From UBA1151 sp963579925 (GTDB lineage Bacteria > Chloroflexota > Dehalococcoidia > Lucifugimonadales > Lucifugimonadaceae), in NCBI GenBank assembly GCA_963579925.1, contig CAUZJA010000005.1:1-35545 (forward strand): 35,545 bases of DNA, in the 5' to 3' direction. The translations under genes and the position numbers were made by a program. The notes under the pieces were generated by a model. That model searched no databases, was not told the DNA's origin, and saw only the letters and a program-made list of their open reading frames with translations. Positions within the stretch are counted from its first letter, which is position 1. Every line of letters begins with the position of its first letter. Positions 23,762 through 33,135 of this stretch are shown in pieces.

Positions 23762-26506
23762 ATGGTTCTTAAATTAATAGGCAAAGTGGTTGGCGAGTCC
23801 AACAAAAAAGCGCTGAAACAATCTGATCAGATCGTCAAAGAGGTCAATGAACTCGAGCCAGAGTTCACCTCAATGAGTGACGATGATCTCAGAGGCGTCA
23901 CAGTTGAGTTCAAAGAGCGCGTGGCTGATGGTGAGTCAATTGACGACATCATGGCCGAGGCGTTCGCCGCGGTCCGAGAGTCCTCCAGACGTGTACTTGG
24001 CATGCGCCATTTCGATGTTCAGATCATTGGTGGATTCATCCTCCATGAGGGCAACATCGCTGAGATGCGGACGGGAGAAGGCAAGACTCTTGTCGCAACC
24101 CTCCCTGCCTATCTGAACGCCCTGACCGGGGAAGGTGTTCATGTGATCACCGTGAACGACTACCTCGCCAAGCGTGACGCGGCCTGGATGGGCCGAATCT
24201 TCATGGCACTGGGTCTCACTGTGGGATGTCTGCAAAACGATGGCTCACTGTTGCTCAAGCAATTTCCGGATGACGATGACGAGTCGGAATCGAAAAAAGA
24301 AGATGACCAGTTCGAGAGCGTTCCCAAGCGAGAGGCTTACGCCGCCGATATCACCTACGGTACGAACAACGAGTTTGGCTTCGACTACCTGCGCGACAAC
24401 ATGGTCGAAACCGGAGATCGTCAGGTTCAGCGCGGCCGTGAGTACGCAATTGTTGACGAAGTCGACAATATTCTCATTGACGAAGCCCGTACACCTCTGA
24501 TTATTAGCGGTCCTGCGCCTGACAAGGGCCAGGAGTACTCACGTTACGCCGGACTCTCCCGTCGATTGGTGATCGATCTGGACTTCAACGTAGACCCCAA
24601 GAGCAAGGGAGTCTCGCTGACGGACAGCGGAATTCAGAAGGCTGAGCAGTTCCTCTCAATTAGCAACCTGTACGACCCTGCAAACTACGTGATGTCTCAT
24701 TACATCGAGAACGCCATCAGGGCAGAGCACACGTACATAAAAGACAAGGACTACGTTCTCCGTGACGGCGAAATTCTGATCGTTGATGAGTTCACTGGCA
24801 GGTTGATGACAGGGCGGCGATACTCAGAAGGTCTGCACCAGGCCATTGAGGCCAAAGAGAACGTGCAAGTGCAGCGTGAGTCCATCACGTACGCCACGAT
24901 CACGCTCCAGAACTACTTCAGAACGTACACCAAGCTCTCTGGAATGACCGGTACGGCAGTGACCGAAGCTGAGGAGTTCGACAAGATTTATAAGTTGGAT
25001 GTGGTCGCTATACCAACCAACCAACCTGCGATAAGAGACGATAGATCTGACCTGGTCTACAAGAGCGAGACTGCTAAGTACCGGGCCGTGGTTGAGACTC
25101 TGAGAGAACTTCAGGAAGAAGGACGACCTGTTCTGGTTGGTACGACCAGCATTGAGCGCTCAGAGGCGCTAGCAACACTGCTTACCAGAGCAGGTGTGCA
25201 ACACGAAGTCCTGAACGCAAAGAACCATGCCCGTGAGGCGTCAATCGTGGCTCAGGCCGGTAGGCCCGGTGCTATTACCGTATCGACCAACATGGCTGGT
25301 CGAGGTACGGACATCATTCTTGGCGGTAATTCAGACGGCTTCGAGATATCTGAAGAAGACTGGCAACGGGACCACGATCGTGTGATCGAACTCGGTGGCC
25401 TGTACGTGCTTGGTACCGAGCGGCACGAATCCCGCCGTATCGACAACCAGCTTCGCGGCCGTTCTGGTCGACAGGGAGACCCTGGCGAGACGCGTTTCTT
25501 AATCTCAACTGAAGATGACCTCATGCGCAGATTTGGTGGTGACCGAATCAAGTGGATCATGGAAAAAGCCGGACTCGACGACGATGTCCCAATCGAAAAC
25601 AAGATGATTTCAAAGGCCGTCGAGAGCGCCCAAAGCAAGGTTGAGGGCTATCACTTCGAGATCAGGAAAAACCTGGTTGACTACGATGATGTCGTAAACA
25701 CACAGCGTGATGTGATCTATAAGCTCCGCCAGAAGGTGCTTGCCGAAGAGGCGCTGCGGGACGAGATAACAGAGATGACCGACAAGCAGATCCGCGCCGC
25801 TGTCGGCACGTATCTGACTGGTCCCGACGACTCATGGGACGTTGAGGGACTGCAGAGAGAAATCAAGACGATTTTCCCGTTCCTCCCCGAAGAACTTGAG
25901 GACCCTGATGAGGTCTACTCAATGGATTCGTCTGAAATCGAAGAGATTCTCATTGATGAGATACAGACAGTTCATGACCAGCGCATTGAAGAGTTTGGCG
26001 CTGATGGCATGTCCATGATCGAACGCTATGTCCTGCTGCGACAGATTGACTCTCACTGGGTGGAGCACCTGACAGCGATGGAAAATATGCGTCAGGGGAT
26101 TGGACTTCAGGCAGTTGGCCAGCGTGACCCACTGGTGCAGTACAAACGAGTCTCATTTGAGATGTTTGAAGAGTTGATGGGCGATATTGAAGTTGACGTT
26201 GCGCACCAGGTTTACCGATTGGCACCTGCGCCGGAGAACCAGACCTCAACCACACAGAATCAGAGCGTGAGCGCAGGTAGAGGCGCTGAAACGACGACTT
26301 CCAACGACGGTGAATCAGCCGACTCCGTGACCTCCAATGGCAGGGCACAGGCATCCATCGCTCGTGGAGGAGCAGGTCAGTCGAAACTGGCAGCCGTTGC
26401 CGAACGGCATGGCGCTGGTGCCAACGTGGCGAAGAAGCAAAAGATTGGCCGCAACGATCCTTGCCATTGCGGAAGTGGGAAGAAGTTCAAACGCTGTCAC
26501 GGTTGA
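23762..26506 (+). CDS. secA: Preprotein translocase ATPase SecA
   Basis: A 914-residue motor that pushes unfolded secretory proteins through SecYEG. Walker A is R-T-G-E-G-K-T (103-109) and Walker B is V-D-E-V-D (231-235). The GTNNEFGFDYLRDNM block (200-214), the RGTDIILGGN motif of the second nucleotide domain and the RGRSGRQGDPG motif are present. The C-terminal SEC-C zinc motif has Cys901, Cys903, Cys912 and His913, after a low-complexity Ser/Thr/Asn linker. An acidic insertion (about 170-185, D-D-D-D-E-S-E-S) lies between motifs of the first nucleotide domain. AAGG lies eight bases before the ATG. No upstream secA regulator is visible. Confidence 0.98.
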   Translation: MVLKLIGKVVGESNKKALKQSDQIVKEVNELEPEFTSMSDDDLRGVTVEFKERVADGESIDDIMAEAFAAVRESSRRVLGMRHFDVQIIGGFILHEGNIAEMRTGEGKTLVATLPAYLNALTGEGVHVITVNDYLAKRDAAWMGRIFMALGLTVGCLQNDGSLLLKQFPDDDDESESKKEDDQFESVPKREAYAADITYGTNNEFGFDYLRDNMVETGDRQVQRGREYAIVDEVDNILIDEARTPLIISGPAPDKGQEYSRYAGLSRRLVIDLDFNVDPKSKGVSLTDSGIQKAEQFLSISNLYDPANYVMSHYIENAIRAEHTYIKDKDYVLRDGEILIVDEFTGRLMTGRRYSEGLHQAIEAKENVQVQRESITYATITLQNYFRTYTKLSGMTGTAVTEAEEFDKIYKLDVVAIPTNQPAIRDDRSDLVYKSETAKYRAVVETLRELQEEGRPVLVGTTSIERSEALATLLTRAGVQHEVLNAKNHAREASIVAQAGRPGAITVSTNMAGRGTDIILGGNSDGFEISEEDWQRDHDRVIELGGLYVLGTERHESRRIDNQLRGRSGRQGDPGETRFLISTEDDLMRRFGGDRIKWIMEKAGLDDDVPIENKMISKAVESAQSKVEGYHFEIRKNLVDYDDVVNTQRDVIYKLRQKVLAEEALRDEITEMTDKQIRAAVGTYLTGPDDSWDVEGLQREIKTIFPFLPEELEDPDEVYSMDSSEIEEILIDEIQTVHDQRIEEFGADGMSMIERYVLLRQIDSHWVEHLTAMENMRQGIGLQAVGQRDPLVQYKRVSFEMFEELMGDIEVDVAHQVYRLAPAPENQTSTTQNQSVSAGRGAETTTSNDGESADSVTSNGRAQASIARGGAGQSKLAAVAERHGAGANVAKKQKIGRNDPCHCGSGKKFKRCHG

Positions 26507-26547
26507 TCGCCCCTGCTTGCCTTCTTAAAACCCTGAGTTGATAAATC

Positions 26548-28314
26548 TTGGATAACGCACAAATCTCCAGAGTCTTCTCTGATATCGCCACCTTGCTGCA
26601 ACTGGAAGGTGAGCCGGTCTTCAAAACTCGTGCGTATTCCAGAGCTGCAGATATTGCAGCAAACCACCCCGTAGACCTTGTGTCCATCGCAAACGATTTG
26701 GATGCGCTCAAAGAGATTCCTGGCATTGGCAATGCGATCAGCCTGAAGATTCAAGAGCTCGCTGAGACGGGGAATCTTCAATTTTATGAGGACCTTCAAG
26801 ATCGATTCCCAGCTGGTCTACTAAGTTTGCTGGAAGTGCCCGGCATTGGACCCAAGACAGCGCTGCGAGCTTCTGAAGAACTTGGCATCTTCTCAGTAGA
26901 GACGCTTGAGGCGTCAATCGAAGCGGGTGAATTCGAGAAGCTCCCCCGTGTAGGGAAGAAGAACGCCGATTCAATCCTGCGCCACATCAGATCGCAGCGA
27001 CGCCAGAGTGATCGCCACATGCTGGGCATGGCGCTGCCGATTGCTGAGCGCCTCTGTGAGGAGCTCAGAGTTGCGTTTCCTGGCGCATCCAATATCTCAA
27101 TCGCCGGGAGTACGAGGCGCGGAGTTGAGACAGTTGGCGATCTGGACATACTTTGCACCAGCGCCAATCCAGCAGAGATCACACAGTGGTTCGCCTCACG
27201 TAATGAGGTGACGGATATTCTGGGGCAGGGCGACACCAAGACCAGCGTTGTCCTTCGCAACGGTCTGCAAGTAGACCTTCGGGTAGCTCCAGCAGAGAGC
27301 TTCGGGGCACTGCTGCTCTATTTCACGGGCTCCAAGCAACACGGCATTAATCTGCGTTCACGCGCCCAGGGAATGCGCCTGTCTTTGAATGAGTATGGGC
27401 TAACGAATGTTGAGACCGGGCAGTTGGAGTCATATCCCACGGAAACGGCTGTCTACGAGCGTCTCGGCCTCCCTTACATCCCTACTGAGATGCGAGAAGA
27501 CCGCGGCGAAATCCAACTCGCAGAATCTGGGGGCCTTCCGGAACTTATCAAACTGGATGATGTTCTCGGAGATCTCCATACCCACAGCGACTGGTCAGAC
27601 GGCCGTACACCGATCGAAGAGATGCTGGTTGAGGCTCAAAGCCTGGGCCGTGAGTACATCGCCATCACAGACCACTCATCTGGCCGCGGCGTGGCGAACG
27701 GCCTCAGTGATGAACGCCTGATCGCTCACAACCAGGAACTTGATCGGCTTCAGGATGAATTTCCTGATATCCGAATCCTCAAAGGCTCAGAGGTCGATAT
27801 TCGCTCCGATGGACGTCTGGACTACAATGAAGAAATGCTGTCGACGCTTGATATCGTGATCGCATCGGTTCATTCCGCCATGGGCCAGGAGCGTAGCGTG
27901 ATGACTGAACGTGTAATCACGGCGATGCACAACCCTCATGTAACGGCCATCGGCCATCTGACGACCAGACTGCTTTTCGACGGTGTTCGATCACGCGATC
28001 CGGTCGATATTGACGTCGAAGCGATATTCACAGCGGCAAACGAGACCGGGACGTTGATGGAGATCAACTCGTCCACCAAACGTCTGGATCTCAAGGACTC
28101 TCACATATTCAGGGCCAGGCAATTGGGTGCGAAGTTCCTGATCAATACCGATGCTCATCGTCCATCAGGGCTGCCTGATATGCGGTTCGGGGTTACGATG
28201 GCTAGGCGAGGTTGGTGTGAGGCTCATCATGTGGCCAACACACTACCCGTCGAACAGTTTGTTAAATTTATCGAGACACCCAAGAAGCAACGCTACGCCT
28301 TGCTGGAAGAGTAA
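26548..28314 (+). CDS. polX: DNA polymerase/3'-5' exonuclease PolX
   Basis: A 588-residue family X DNA polymerase fused to a PHP phosphoesterase, for gap filling in base-excision repair. The N-terminus has two helix-hairpin-helix motifs (IPGIG at 57-61, VPGIG at 97-101) and VGKKNAD. Catalytic aspartates are Asp198 and Asp200 (VGDLDIL) and Asp243 (QVDLRV). The PHP domain starts with D-L-H-T-H-S (342-347), the HxH metal site at His344/His346. The start must be TTG at 26548, because an in-frame TAA stands just two codons upstream and the protein aligns from its first residues with the family. It follows secA by 41 bases and overlaps the next gene by one base. Confidence 0.96.
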   Translation: MDNAQISRVFSDIATLLQLEGEPVFKTRAYSRAADIAANHPVDLVSIANDLDALKEIPGIGNAISLKIQELAETGNLQFYEDLQDRFPAGLLSLLEVPGIGPKTALRASEELGIFSVETLEASIEAGEFEKLPRVGKKNADSILRHIRSQRRQSDRHMLGMALPIAERLCEELRVAFPGASNISIAGSTRRGVETVGDLDILCTSANPAEITQWFASRNEVTDILGQGDTKTSVVLRNGLQVDLRVAPAESFGALLLYFTGSKQHGINLRSRAQGMRLSLNEYGLTNVETGQLESYPTETAVYERLGLPYIPTEMREDRGEIQLAESGGLPELIKLDDVLGDLHTHSDWSDGRTPIEEMLVEAQSLGREYIAITDHSSGRGVANGLSDERLIAHNQELDRLQDEFPDIRILKGSEVDIRSDGRLDYNEEMLSTLDIVIASVHSAMGQERSVMTERVITAMHNPHVTAIGHLTTRLLFDGVRSRDPVDIDVEAIFTAANETGTLMEINSSTKRLDLKDSHIFRARQLGAKFLINTDAHRPSGLPDMRFGVTMARRGWCEAHHVANTLPVEQFVKFIETPKKQRYALLEE

Positions 28315-29132
28315 TGGCAGAGTCCCACAATTATGAGCCCGGTGATCTTCCGATGGCAGCCGATGCAGATCGGTTGCAGGCCGAAGTTCTAGCCGACAAC
28401 CTGATAGATGACTTACGTGCACGGCTCAACGACGAGAATGTGGACTGGAAAGCCGCGGTCTTTTCGGTAATTTCAGAGTGGCCGCTGCCAGATGAAGATT
28501 ACGACGGTGAGCACTACATCTATCTTCTGGATGGAGAGGCGTTTGACTGGCGCTCCCTGGCCGACCGATTGGTCAAGGCATGCGAAGACAAAGTTGAGCC
28601 AGAGGAACTGGAAGCACTGCTGCTTGGTTCGGATCCGCCAGAAGGCATGACGGACGAGGAATTCATGCGAGTGCTTGGCTCTGAGAAGCATCGGGCGCAC
28701 TTGAACTATCTCTATGGCGTTACGGTTGAACGCGGGCTGCTGCTTGCGACTGAAGAGTCAATCCGCAAGCGCAGGGTTTCGCGAGGTTTCTCACCCAGTG
28801 ACGATCACGTAGATGATGCATATATCGATCTGTATCGCGCTCCAATTGACGAACTACTGATCGAGTACGGCACTGATACTGGCTGGGTGTCTGCCAAGCG
28901 AGGACCAAGGTTCCAACTGGTGGATTCAGACGCGTTCACGTACTGGCTGTTCAAGCGCCGGTTCAAGTTGGCTGAGCCTGCACGATTGGCAAGTGATACC
29001 CACAAGGCGCTGGAGCAGCTTGAACGGATGCGACTTGCCAACGTCAAAAGGCATGCAGCGCTCCGTGTGTATCACGCCCAACTGGCCCATGAGCAGCCCA
29101 AGAAGCGACGGCGACGCACGAAGAAAACCTAG
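28314..29132 (+). CDS. Conserved-looking protein of unknown function, coupled to polX
   Basis: A 272-residue protein I do not recognise. It is acidic in the first half, with a D-E-D-Y-D-G-E-H-Y-I-Y-L-L-D-G-E-A-F-D-W segment (about 60-79), mostly helical in appearance, and ends in a very basic tail (K-K-R-R-R-R-T-K-K), which could bind nucleic acid. No signal peptide or membrane segment is seen. Its ATG overlaps the polX stop in TAATG, and GGAAGAG lies just upstream, so it is translationally coupled to polX; a link to DNA repair is possible from position alone. The gene ends convergently with valS, sharing four bases. Confidence 0.8.
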   Translation: MAESHNYEPGDLPMAADADRLQAEVLADNLIDDLRARLNDENVDWKAAVFSVISEWPLPDEDYDGEHYIYLLDGEAFDWRSLADRLVKACEDKVEPEELEALLLGSDPPEGMTDEEFMRVLGSEKHRAHLNYLYGVTVERGLLLATEESIRKRRVSRGFSPSDDHVDDAYIDLYRAPIDELLIEYGTDTGWVSAKRGPRFQLVDSDAFTYWLFKRRFKLAEPARLASDTHKALEQLERMRLANVKRHAALRVYHAQLAHEQPKKRRRRTKKT

Positions 29133-31810
29133 TCTCCGGCGCCTACCAGCTGCTGTAGTCGGCTAATTCGGTCGGCAGTCTCTGCCAAGCGCTCACGTTC
29201 CTTATCCACCACCTCATCAGGCGCTTTGGCCAGGAACTTCTCATTGCTCAAACGTCCTGAGAGCTGACGATGCGCGTTGATGGCACTGTCCAGGTCGCTG
29301 ATGAGCTTCTCCCGAGCGGCTGAGAGATCGAACTCGCCGTCCATGGATACGCCGACCGTGGCCCGTCGGAGGACGACCGTAATCGCCCCATCATCATCAC
29401 TGGCAACGAGACCAATGTTTGCCCTCGCCAGCAGTTCGATAGCGCTCACTTCACCGGCCAAGAATTCGCTTGCCTCATCGGAGTGAACGGATGCGTTCAG
29501 CTTCACTGTTGGCTCAATGCGCATTTCCGCACGAACATTGCGAATGGATCGAACAACGTCCATCAACGTTGCGATGTCTTCTTCTGCTTCGCCATCAATC
29601 AGACTGGGAGTCGCTATCGGGTACGCCGCAAGCATGATCGATTCACCAGAAGCCTTCCTGTTATGGCGTTCCATTGCGATGTTGAGGTGCTGCCAGATCT
29701 GCTCGGTTACAAACGGCATGAACGGGTGGAGCAGACGTAACGTCTTCTCAAGAATGTCCGCCAGATATGGCAGCGGAGATTCGCCTTCGCCCGAGCGAAC
29801 CCGCACTTTTGCCAGTTCCAGATACCAGTCGCAGTACTCAGACCAGATGAACTCGTAGAGCGTCCTCTGGGCCTCGCCGATCTGATACTCGTTAAGGGAC
29901 CCATCAAGATCCTGTGCGAGCACATTGAGGCGACTGACTATCCAGCGGTCCTCTACGTGTACAGGCGCATCGCAGATCGACCAGTCGATCTTGCCCTCTG
30001 TTGAGTCCATCGAACTGGTGACGAACCTGGCCGCGTTCCAGAGCTTGTTAGCGAAGTTTCGTCCGGCCTCCATCTTCGGAATGCTCAACCGGGACTCATT
30101 GCCCGGCGCCACGCCTGTTGTAAGCGCAAATCGAACGGCGTCGGTGCCGTATGTCTCGATCAACTCGAGAGGATCGATGACGTTGCCTTTGGTCTTACTC
30201 ATCTTGGAGCCGCTTGGGTCCTGTAGGAGCCCGTGCAGGTAGACCGTGTGGAACGGAACTTTCCCTGTGTTCTCAATGCCAAGCGTGATCATCCGAGAGA
30301 CCCACAGGAACAGAATGTCCCGGCCGCACTCCAGTACAGAAGTGGGGTAGAAAGTCTTGAAATCATCATCATCTTCGTCAGGCCAATTCGTCATTGAGAG
30401 TGGCCAGAGTCCGGAACTGAACCAGGTGTCCAGTACGTCTTCATCCTGCTTCAAGTCTTTGCTACCGCATGTTGGGCATCCGGTTGGGTCTTCGTACTCG
30501 ACGATATTCTCGCCACAGCCACCGCAGTACCAGACAGGGATGCGGTGGCCCCACCAGAGTTGACGTGAGACACACCAATCACGAAGATTGTCGATCCAGT
30601 TGTAGTAAACTTGGGTGAATCGCTCGGGAACGAACTTGATCTCGCCATCCTCAACGGCTTTGCGGCTTACCTTTGAGATTTCAGGTTCTTTTACGAACCA
30701 CTGCAGCGATGAAAGTGGCTCAACGGGGTCCTTGCTGCGATCGCAGATGGATACTGACTGCGTGTACGGAACCTCAGCTACGAGCAGTTCCTGCTTGTCC
30801 AACTCTTCCAGAACCGCCGTGCGGGCCTTTGCACGATCCATCCCCTCGTACGCACCCGCATCCGCAGTCATGCTGCCGTCAAGGCCAATCACGGTGATGG
30901 TATCGAGATTGTGGCGTCGACCAATCTCGAAGTCCGCAGGATCGTGCGCCGGAGTCACTTTCAACGCCCCGGTTCCGAAGTCGAGATCAACCGCATCGTC
31001 GCCAATGATCGGAATTGACCGCCCAACCAGTGGGAGCTCAACTTCCTTGCCGATCAGGTGCTTGTAGCGGTCGTCATCCGGGTTCACCGCCACAGCGGTA
31101 TCACCCAGCATGGTTTCCGGTCGGGTGGTCGCGATTACGAGGTGGTCGTCTTCGCCAACGATGGGGTATTTGATCTTGTAGAGGGCGCTCTCACGGTCTT
31201 CATGGATCACTTCGAGATCAGAGAGGGCCGTATGACATGGGGGACACCAGTTGACGATGCGGTTGCCGCGATAGATCAGTCCCTGTTTGTAGAGACTGAC
31301 GAAGGTCTTCCGGACGGCCGCTGTAGGACCCGGATCCATCGTGAATTTTGCACGGTCCCAGTCACAAGACGCGCCCAGGCGTTTGCGCTGCTCCTGGATC
31401 TTACCGCCGTACTCTTCTTTCCAGTCCCAGATGCGCTCGACGAATTTTTCTCGTCCCAGCGTATGGCGAGTGATCTCTTCTTTCTGCATGAGATCGCGCT
31501 CAACGACCATCTGCGTAGCAATGCCCGCGTGGTCAGTGCCCGGCAACCACAGCGTTGAGTAGCCCTGCATCCGGCGCCATCGCACCATCGCATCCTGAAT
31601 CGCGCTCTCAAGGGCGTGCCCAAGGTGCAGCGAACCGGTCACGTTGGGTGGCGGCATCACGATCGTGAACGGGTCTGCGCCCTTCTTGTTCGACGGCTTG
31701 AAGTTGCCTGACGATTCCCACCACTTGTAGATGGGTGTTTCGACGGACGCAAAGTCATAGGCCTTGTCCATCGAACCCAGTTCGGCAAAAGGAAAATCAG
31801 CTGCGGGCAT
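29129..31810 (-). CDS. valS: Valyl-tRNA synthetase
   Basis: An 893-residue class I synthetase that charges tRNA-Val. The HIGH signature is H-L-G-H (62-65) after MPPPNVTG; KMSKS appears as K-M-S-K-T (536-540). The editing domain carries IATTRPETMLGDTAVAV (about 226-242). A four-cysteine zinc-knob-like pair, C429-x-x-C432 and C445-x-x-C448, is present in the catalytic domain insertion. A Val-type C-terminal coiled arm (residues from about 830, rich in Glu, Leu and Arg) closes the protein. ATG 31810 is preferred because GGAG (31820-31817) is six bases upstream; the frame opens five codons earlier at a TTG. No T-box-like leader fits in the short gap behind coaBC. Confidence 0.98.
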   Translation of the reverse strand: MPAADFPFAELGSMDKAYDFASVETPIYKWWESSGNFKPSNKKGADPFTIVMPPPNVTGSLHLGHALESAIQDAMVRWRRMQGYSTLWLPGTDHAGIATQMVVERDLMQKEEITRHTLGREKFVERIWDWKEEYGGKIQEQRKRLGASCDWDRAKFTMDPGPTAAVRKTFVSLYKQGLIYRGNRIVNWCPPCHTALSDLEVIHEDRESALYKIKYPIVGEDDHLVIATTRPETMLGDTAVAVNPDDDRYKHLIGKEVELPLVGRSIPIIGDDAVDLDFGTGALKVTPAHDPADFEIGRRHNLDTITVIGLDGSMTADAGAYEGMDRAKARTAVLEELDKQELLVAEVPYTQSVSICDRSKDPVEPLSSLQWFVKEPEISKVSRKAVEDGEIKFVPERFTQVYYNWIDNLRDWCVSRQLWWGHRIPVWYCGGCGENIVEYEDPTGCPTCGSKDLKQDEDVLDTWFSSGLWPLSMTNWPDEDDDDFKTFYPTSVLECGRDILFLWVSRMITLGIENTGKVPFHTVYLHGLLQDPSGSKMSKTKGNVIDPLELIETYGTDAVRFALTTGVAPGNESRLSIPKMEAGRNFANKLWNAARFVTSSMDSTEGKIDWSICDAPVHVEDRWIVSRLNVLAQDLDGSLNEYQIGEAQRTLYEFIWSEYCDWYLELAKVRVRSGEGESPLPYLADILEKTLRLLHPFMPFVTEQIWQHLNIAMERHNRKASGESIMLAAYPIATPSLIDGEAEEDIATLMDVVRSIRNVRAEMRIEPTVKLNASVHSDEASEFLAGEVSAIELLARANIGLVASDDDGAITVVLRRATVGVSMDGEFDLSAAREKLISDLDSAINAHRQLSGRLSNEKFLAKAPDEVVDKERERLAETADRISRLQQLVGAGD

Positions 31811-31922
31811 CAATGTCTCCATCAACAGGCATGAGGTCTAAATAGTCGAATATTTGAAAGCGTACCGAATATTCTCTACTGACAGACCGGTGAGGTCCAT
31901 ACGCGACGGGAGATCGGACGGT

Positions 31923-33131
31923 TCAGCTTCGAGGAGCCAGGTATGGGACTGCGCGGTCCAAGATGCGGTTGGCGACGTCGATCTTGTCCATCGTAGGCAA
32001 CGATTCCTGGCCGCCAGCGTCGTCAATAATCGTGACTGTATTTGTATCCGCGCCAAACACGGCATCGGGGTCTGAAACATCGTTGGCGACTATGAGTTGA
32101 GTGCCCTTATTCTGGAGTTTCTCGGCGGCATTTCCGAGCAGGTTTTCCGTTTCAGCGGCGAACGCCACTTTCACCAGGTTCGGTCCTGTTGCGAGGGGTA
32201 GCCAGTCTTCATTCTTCTCAAGCGCCAGAGACAGCTCAGGAAAGTCGCCCTTTTTGAGCTTACGGTCCGAAACGGAAGCTGGACGAAAGTCCGACACCGC
32301 AGCGGGCATCGCCAACATGTCAGCCTCAGAGCAGCGTGGAAGTACGGCGGTACGCATGTCATTTGTACTCAGGACATTGATGATTTCCATGCCTGCGGGC
32401 TCTGGCAGTGAAGTGGGCGCAGTAACAAGCGTCACAATTGCGCCGCGATCTCGTGCCGCTTCGGCAAGTGCGTATCCCATCTTGCCAGATGACTTGTTTG
32501 TGATCACCCGGACGGGATCAATTGCTTCCTGCGTACCACCGGCAGTGATGACGACCTTGCGGCCTGCGTAGTCTCCGTTCGCGCCTACAACTTGCCGAGC
32601 AAACTGGATTAGACGCTCCGGCTCCTCAAGCCTGCCACCACCGACCAGACCCGAAGCGAGTCGACCTTCCATCGGCCCAACAACGGTGTGACCTTGAGAT
32701 CTCAGTAACTCGATGTTGGCCAGAACGGTCTCATTGACGAACATATGGGCATCGCCAGCAGGCGCGATCAGGATTGGCGCTTCGGTAGCGAGAATCGTGG
32801 TTGTCAGCGCGTCATTCGCCTGACCGTGGGCAATGCGGGCCACAGTGTTGGCGGTACACGGCGCGACAATCACCAGATCGGCCTGCTTGGCCAGACTTAT
32901 GTGGTCCATTCCCATTTCTGACGTCGGCTCGAACAGATTGGTCACGACCTGACGATGGGTAAGACCAGCGAACGTGAGCGGACCGATCAATTTCGCTGCG
33001 CTGGCCGAAAGTATTACGTTGACGCGAGCGCCTTCCTTTACGAGTCGGCTGGTCAGATCGGCGGCTTTGTACGCAGCGATACTTCCAGTAACGCCCAGAA
33101 CAACGTTTTTGCCACTCAGATTGGTAAGCAT
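31923..33131 (-). CDS. coaBC: Bifunctional phosphopantothenoylcysteine decarboxylase / phosphopantothenate-cysteine ligase
   Basis: A 402-residue two-domain enzyme of coenzyme A synthesis. The flavin domain has G-S-I-A-A-Y-K (16-22), catalytic His77 (DHISL) and PCTANTVARIAHGQANDAL (91-109). The usual P-A-M-N motif reads P-A-G-D (124-127), and the Cys of the usual A-C-G-x-x-G-x-G-R-M stretch is replaced by Ser160 in ASGLVGGGRL. The ligase domain begins around 190 with VVITAGGTQEAIDPVRVITNKSSGKMG. The start lies four bases after the coaX stop, so the pair is coupled. It precedes valS by 112 bases; that gap contains a 7-bp inverted repeat (GAATATT/AATATTC, 31848-31874) but no convincing gene. 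Confidence 0.95.
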   Translation of the reverse strand: MLTNLSGKNVVLGVTGSIAAYKAADLTSRLVKEGARVNVILSASAAKLIGPLTFAGLTHRQVVTNLFEPTSEMGMDHISLAKQADLVIVAPCTANTVARIAHGQANDALTTTILATEAPILIAPAGDAHMFVNETVLANIELLRSQGHTVVGPMEGRLASGLVGGGRLEEPERLIQFARQVVGANGDYAGRKVVITAGGTQEAIDPVRVITNKSSGKMGYALAEAARDRGAIVTLVTAPTSLPEPAGMEIINVLSTNDMRTAVLPRCSEADMLAMPAAVSDFRPASVSDRKLKKGDFPELSLALEKNEDWLPLATGPNLVKVAFAAETENLLGNAAEKLQNKGTQLIVANDVSDPDAVFGADTNTVTIIDDAGGQESLPTMDKIDVANRILDRAVPYLAPRS

Positions 33132-33135
33132 AGCG

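Noticed and set aside
31058..31558. 166-codon rightward frame inside valS
   Set aside because: Antisense to the conserved synthetase core and without recognisable features.
31811..31922. T-box riboswitch or leader peptide ahead of valS
   Set aside because: The gap is only 112 bases, with no T-box consensus or terminator; a 20-codon frame there has no ribosome binding site and only one Val codon.
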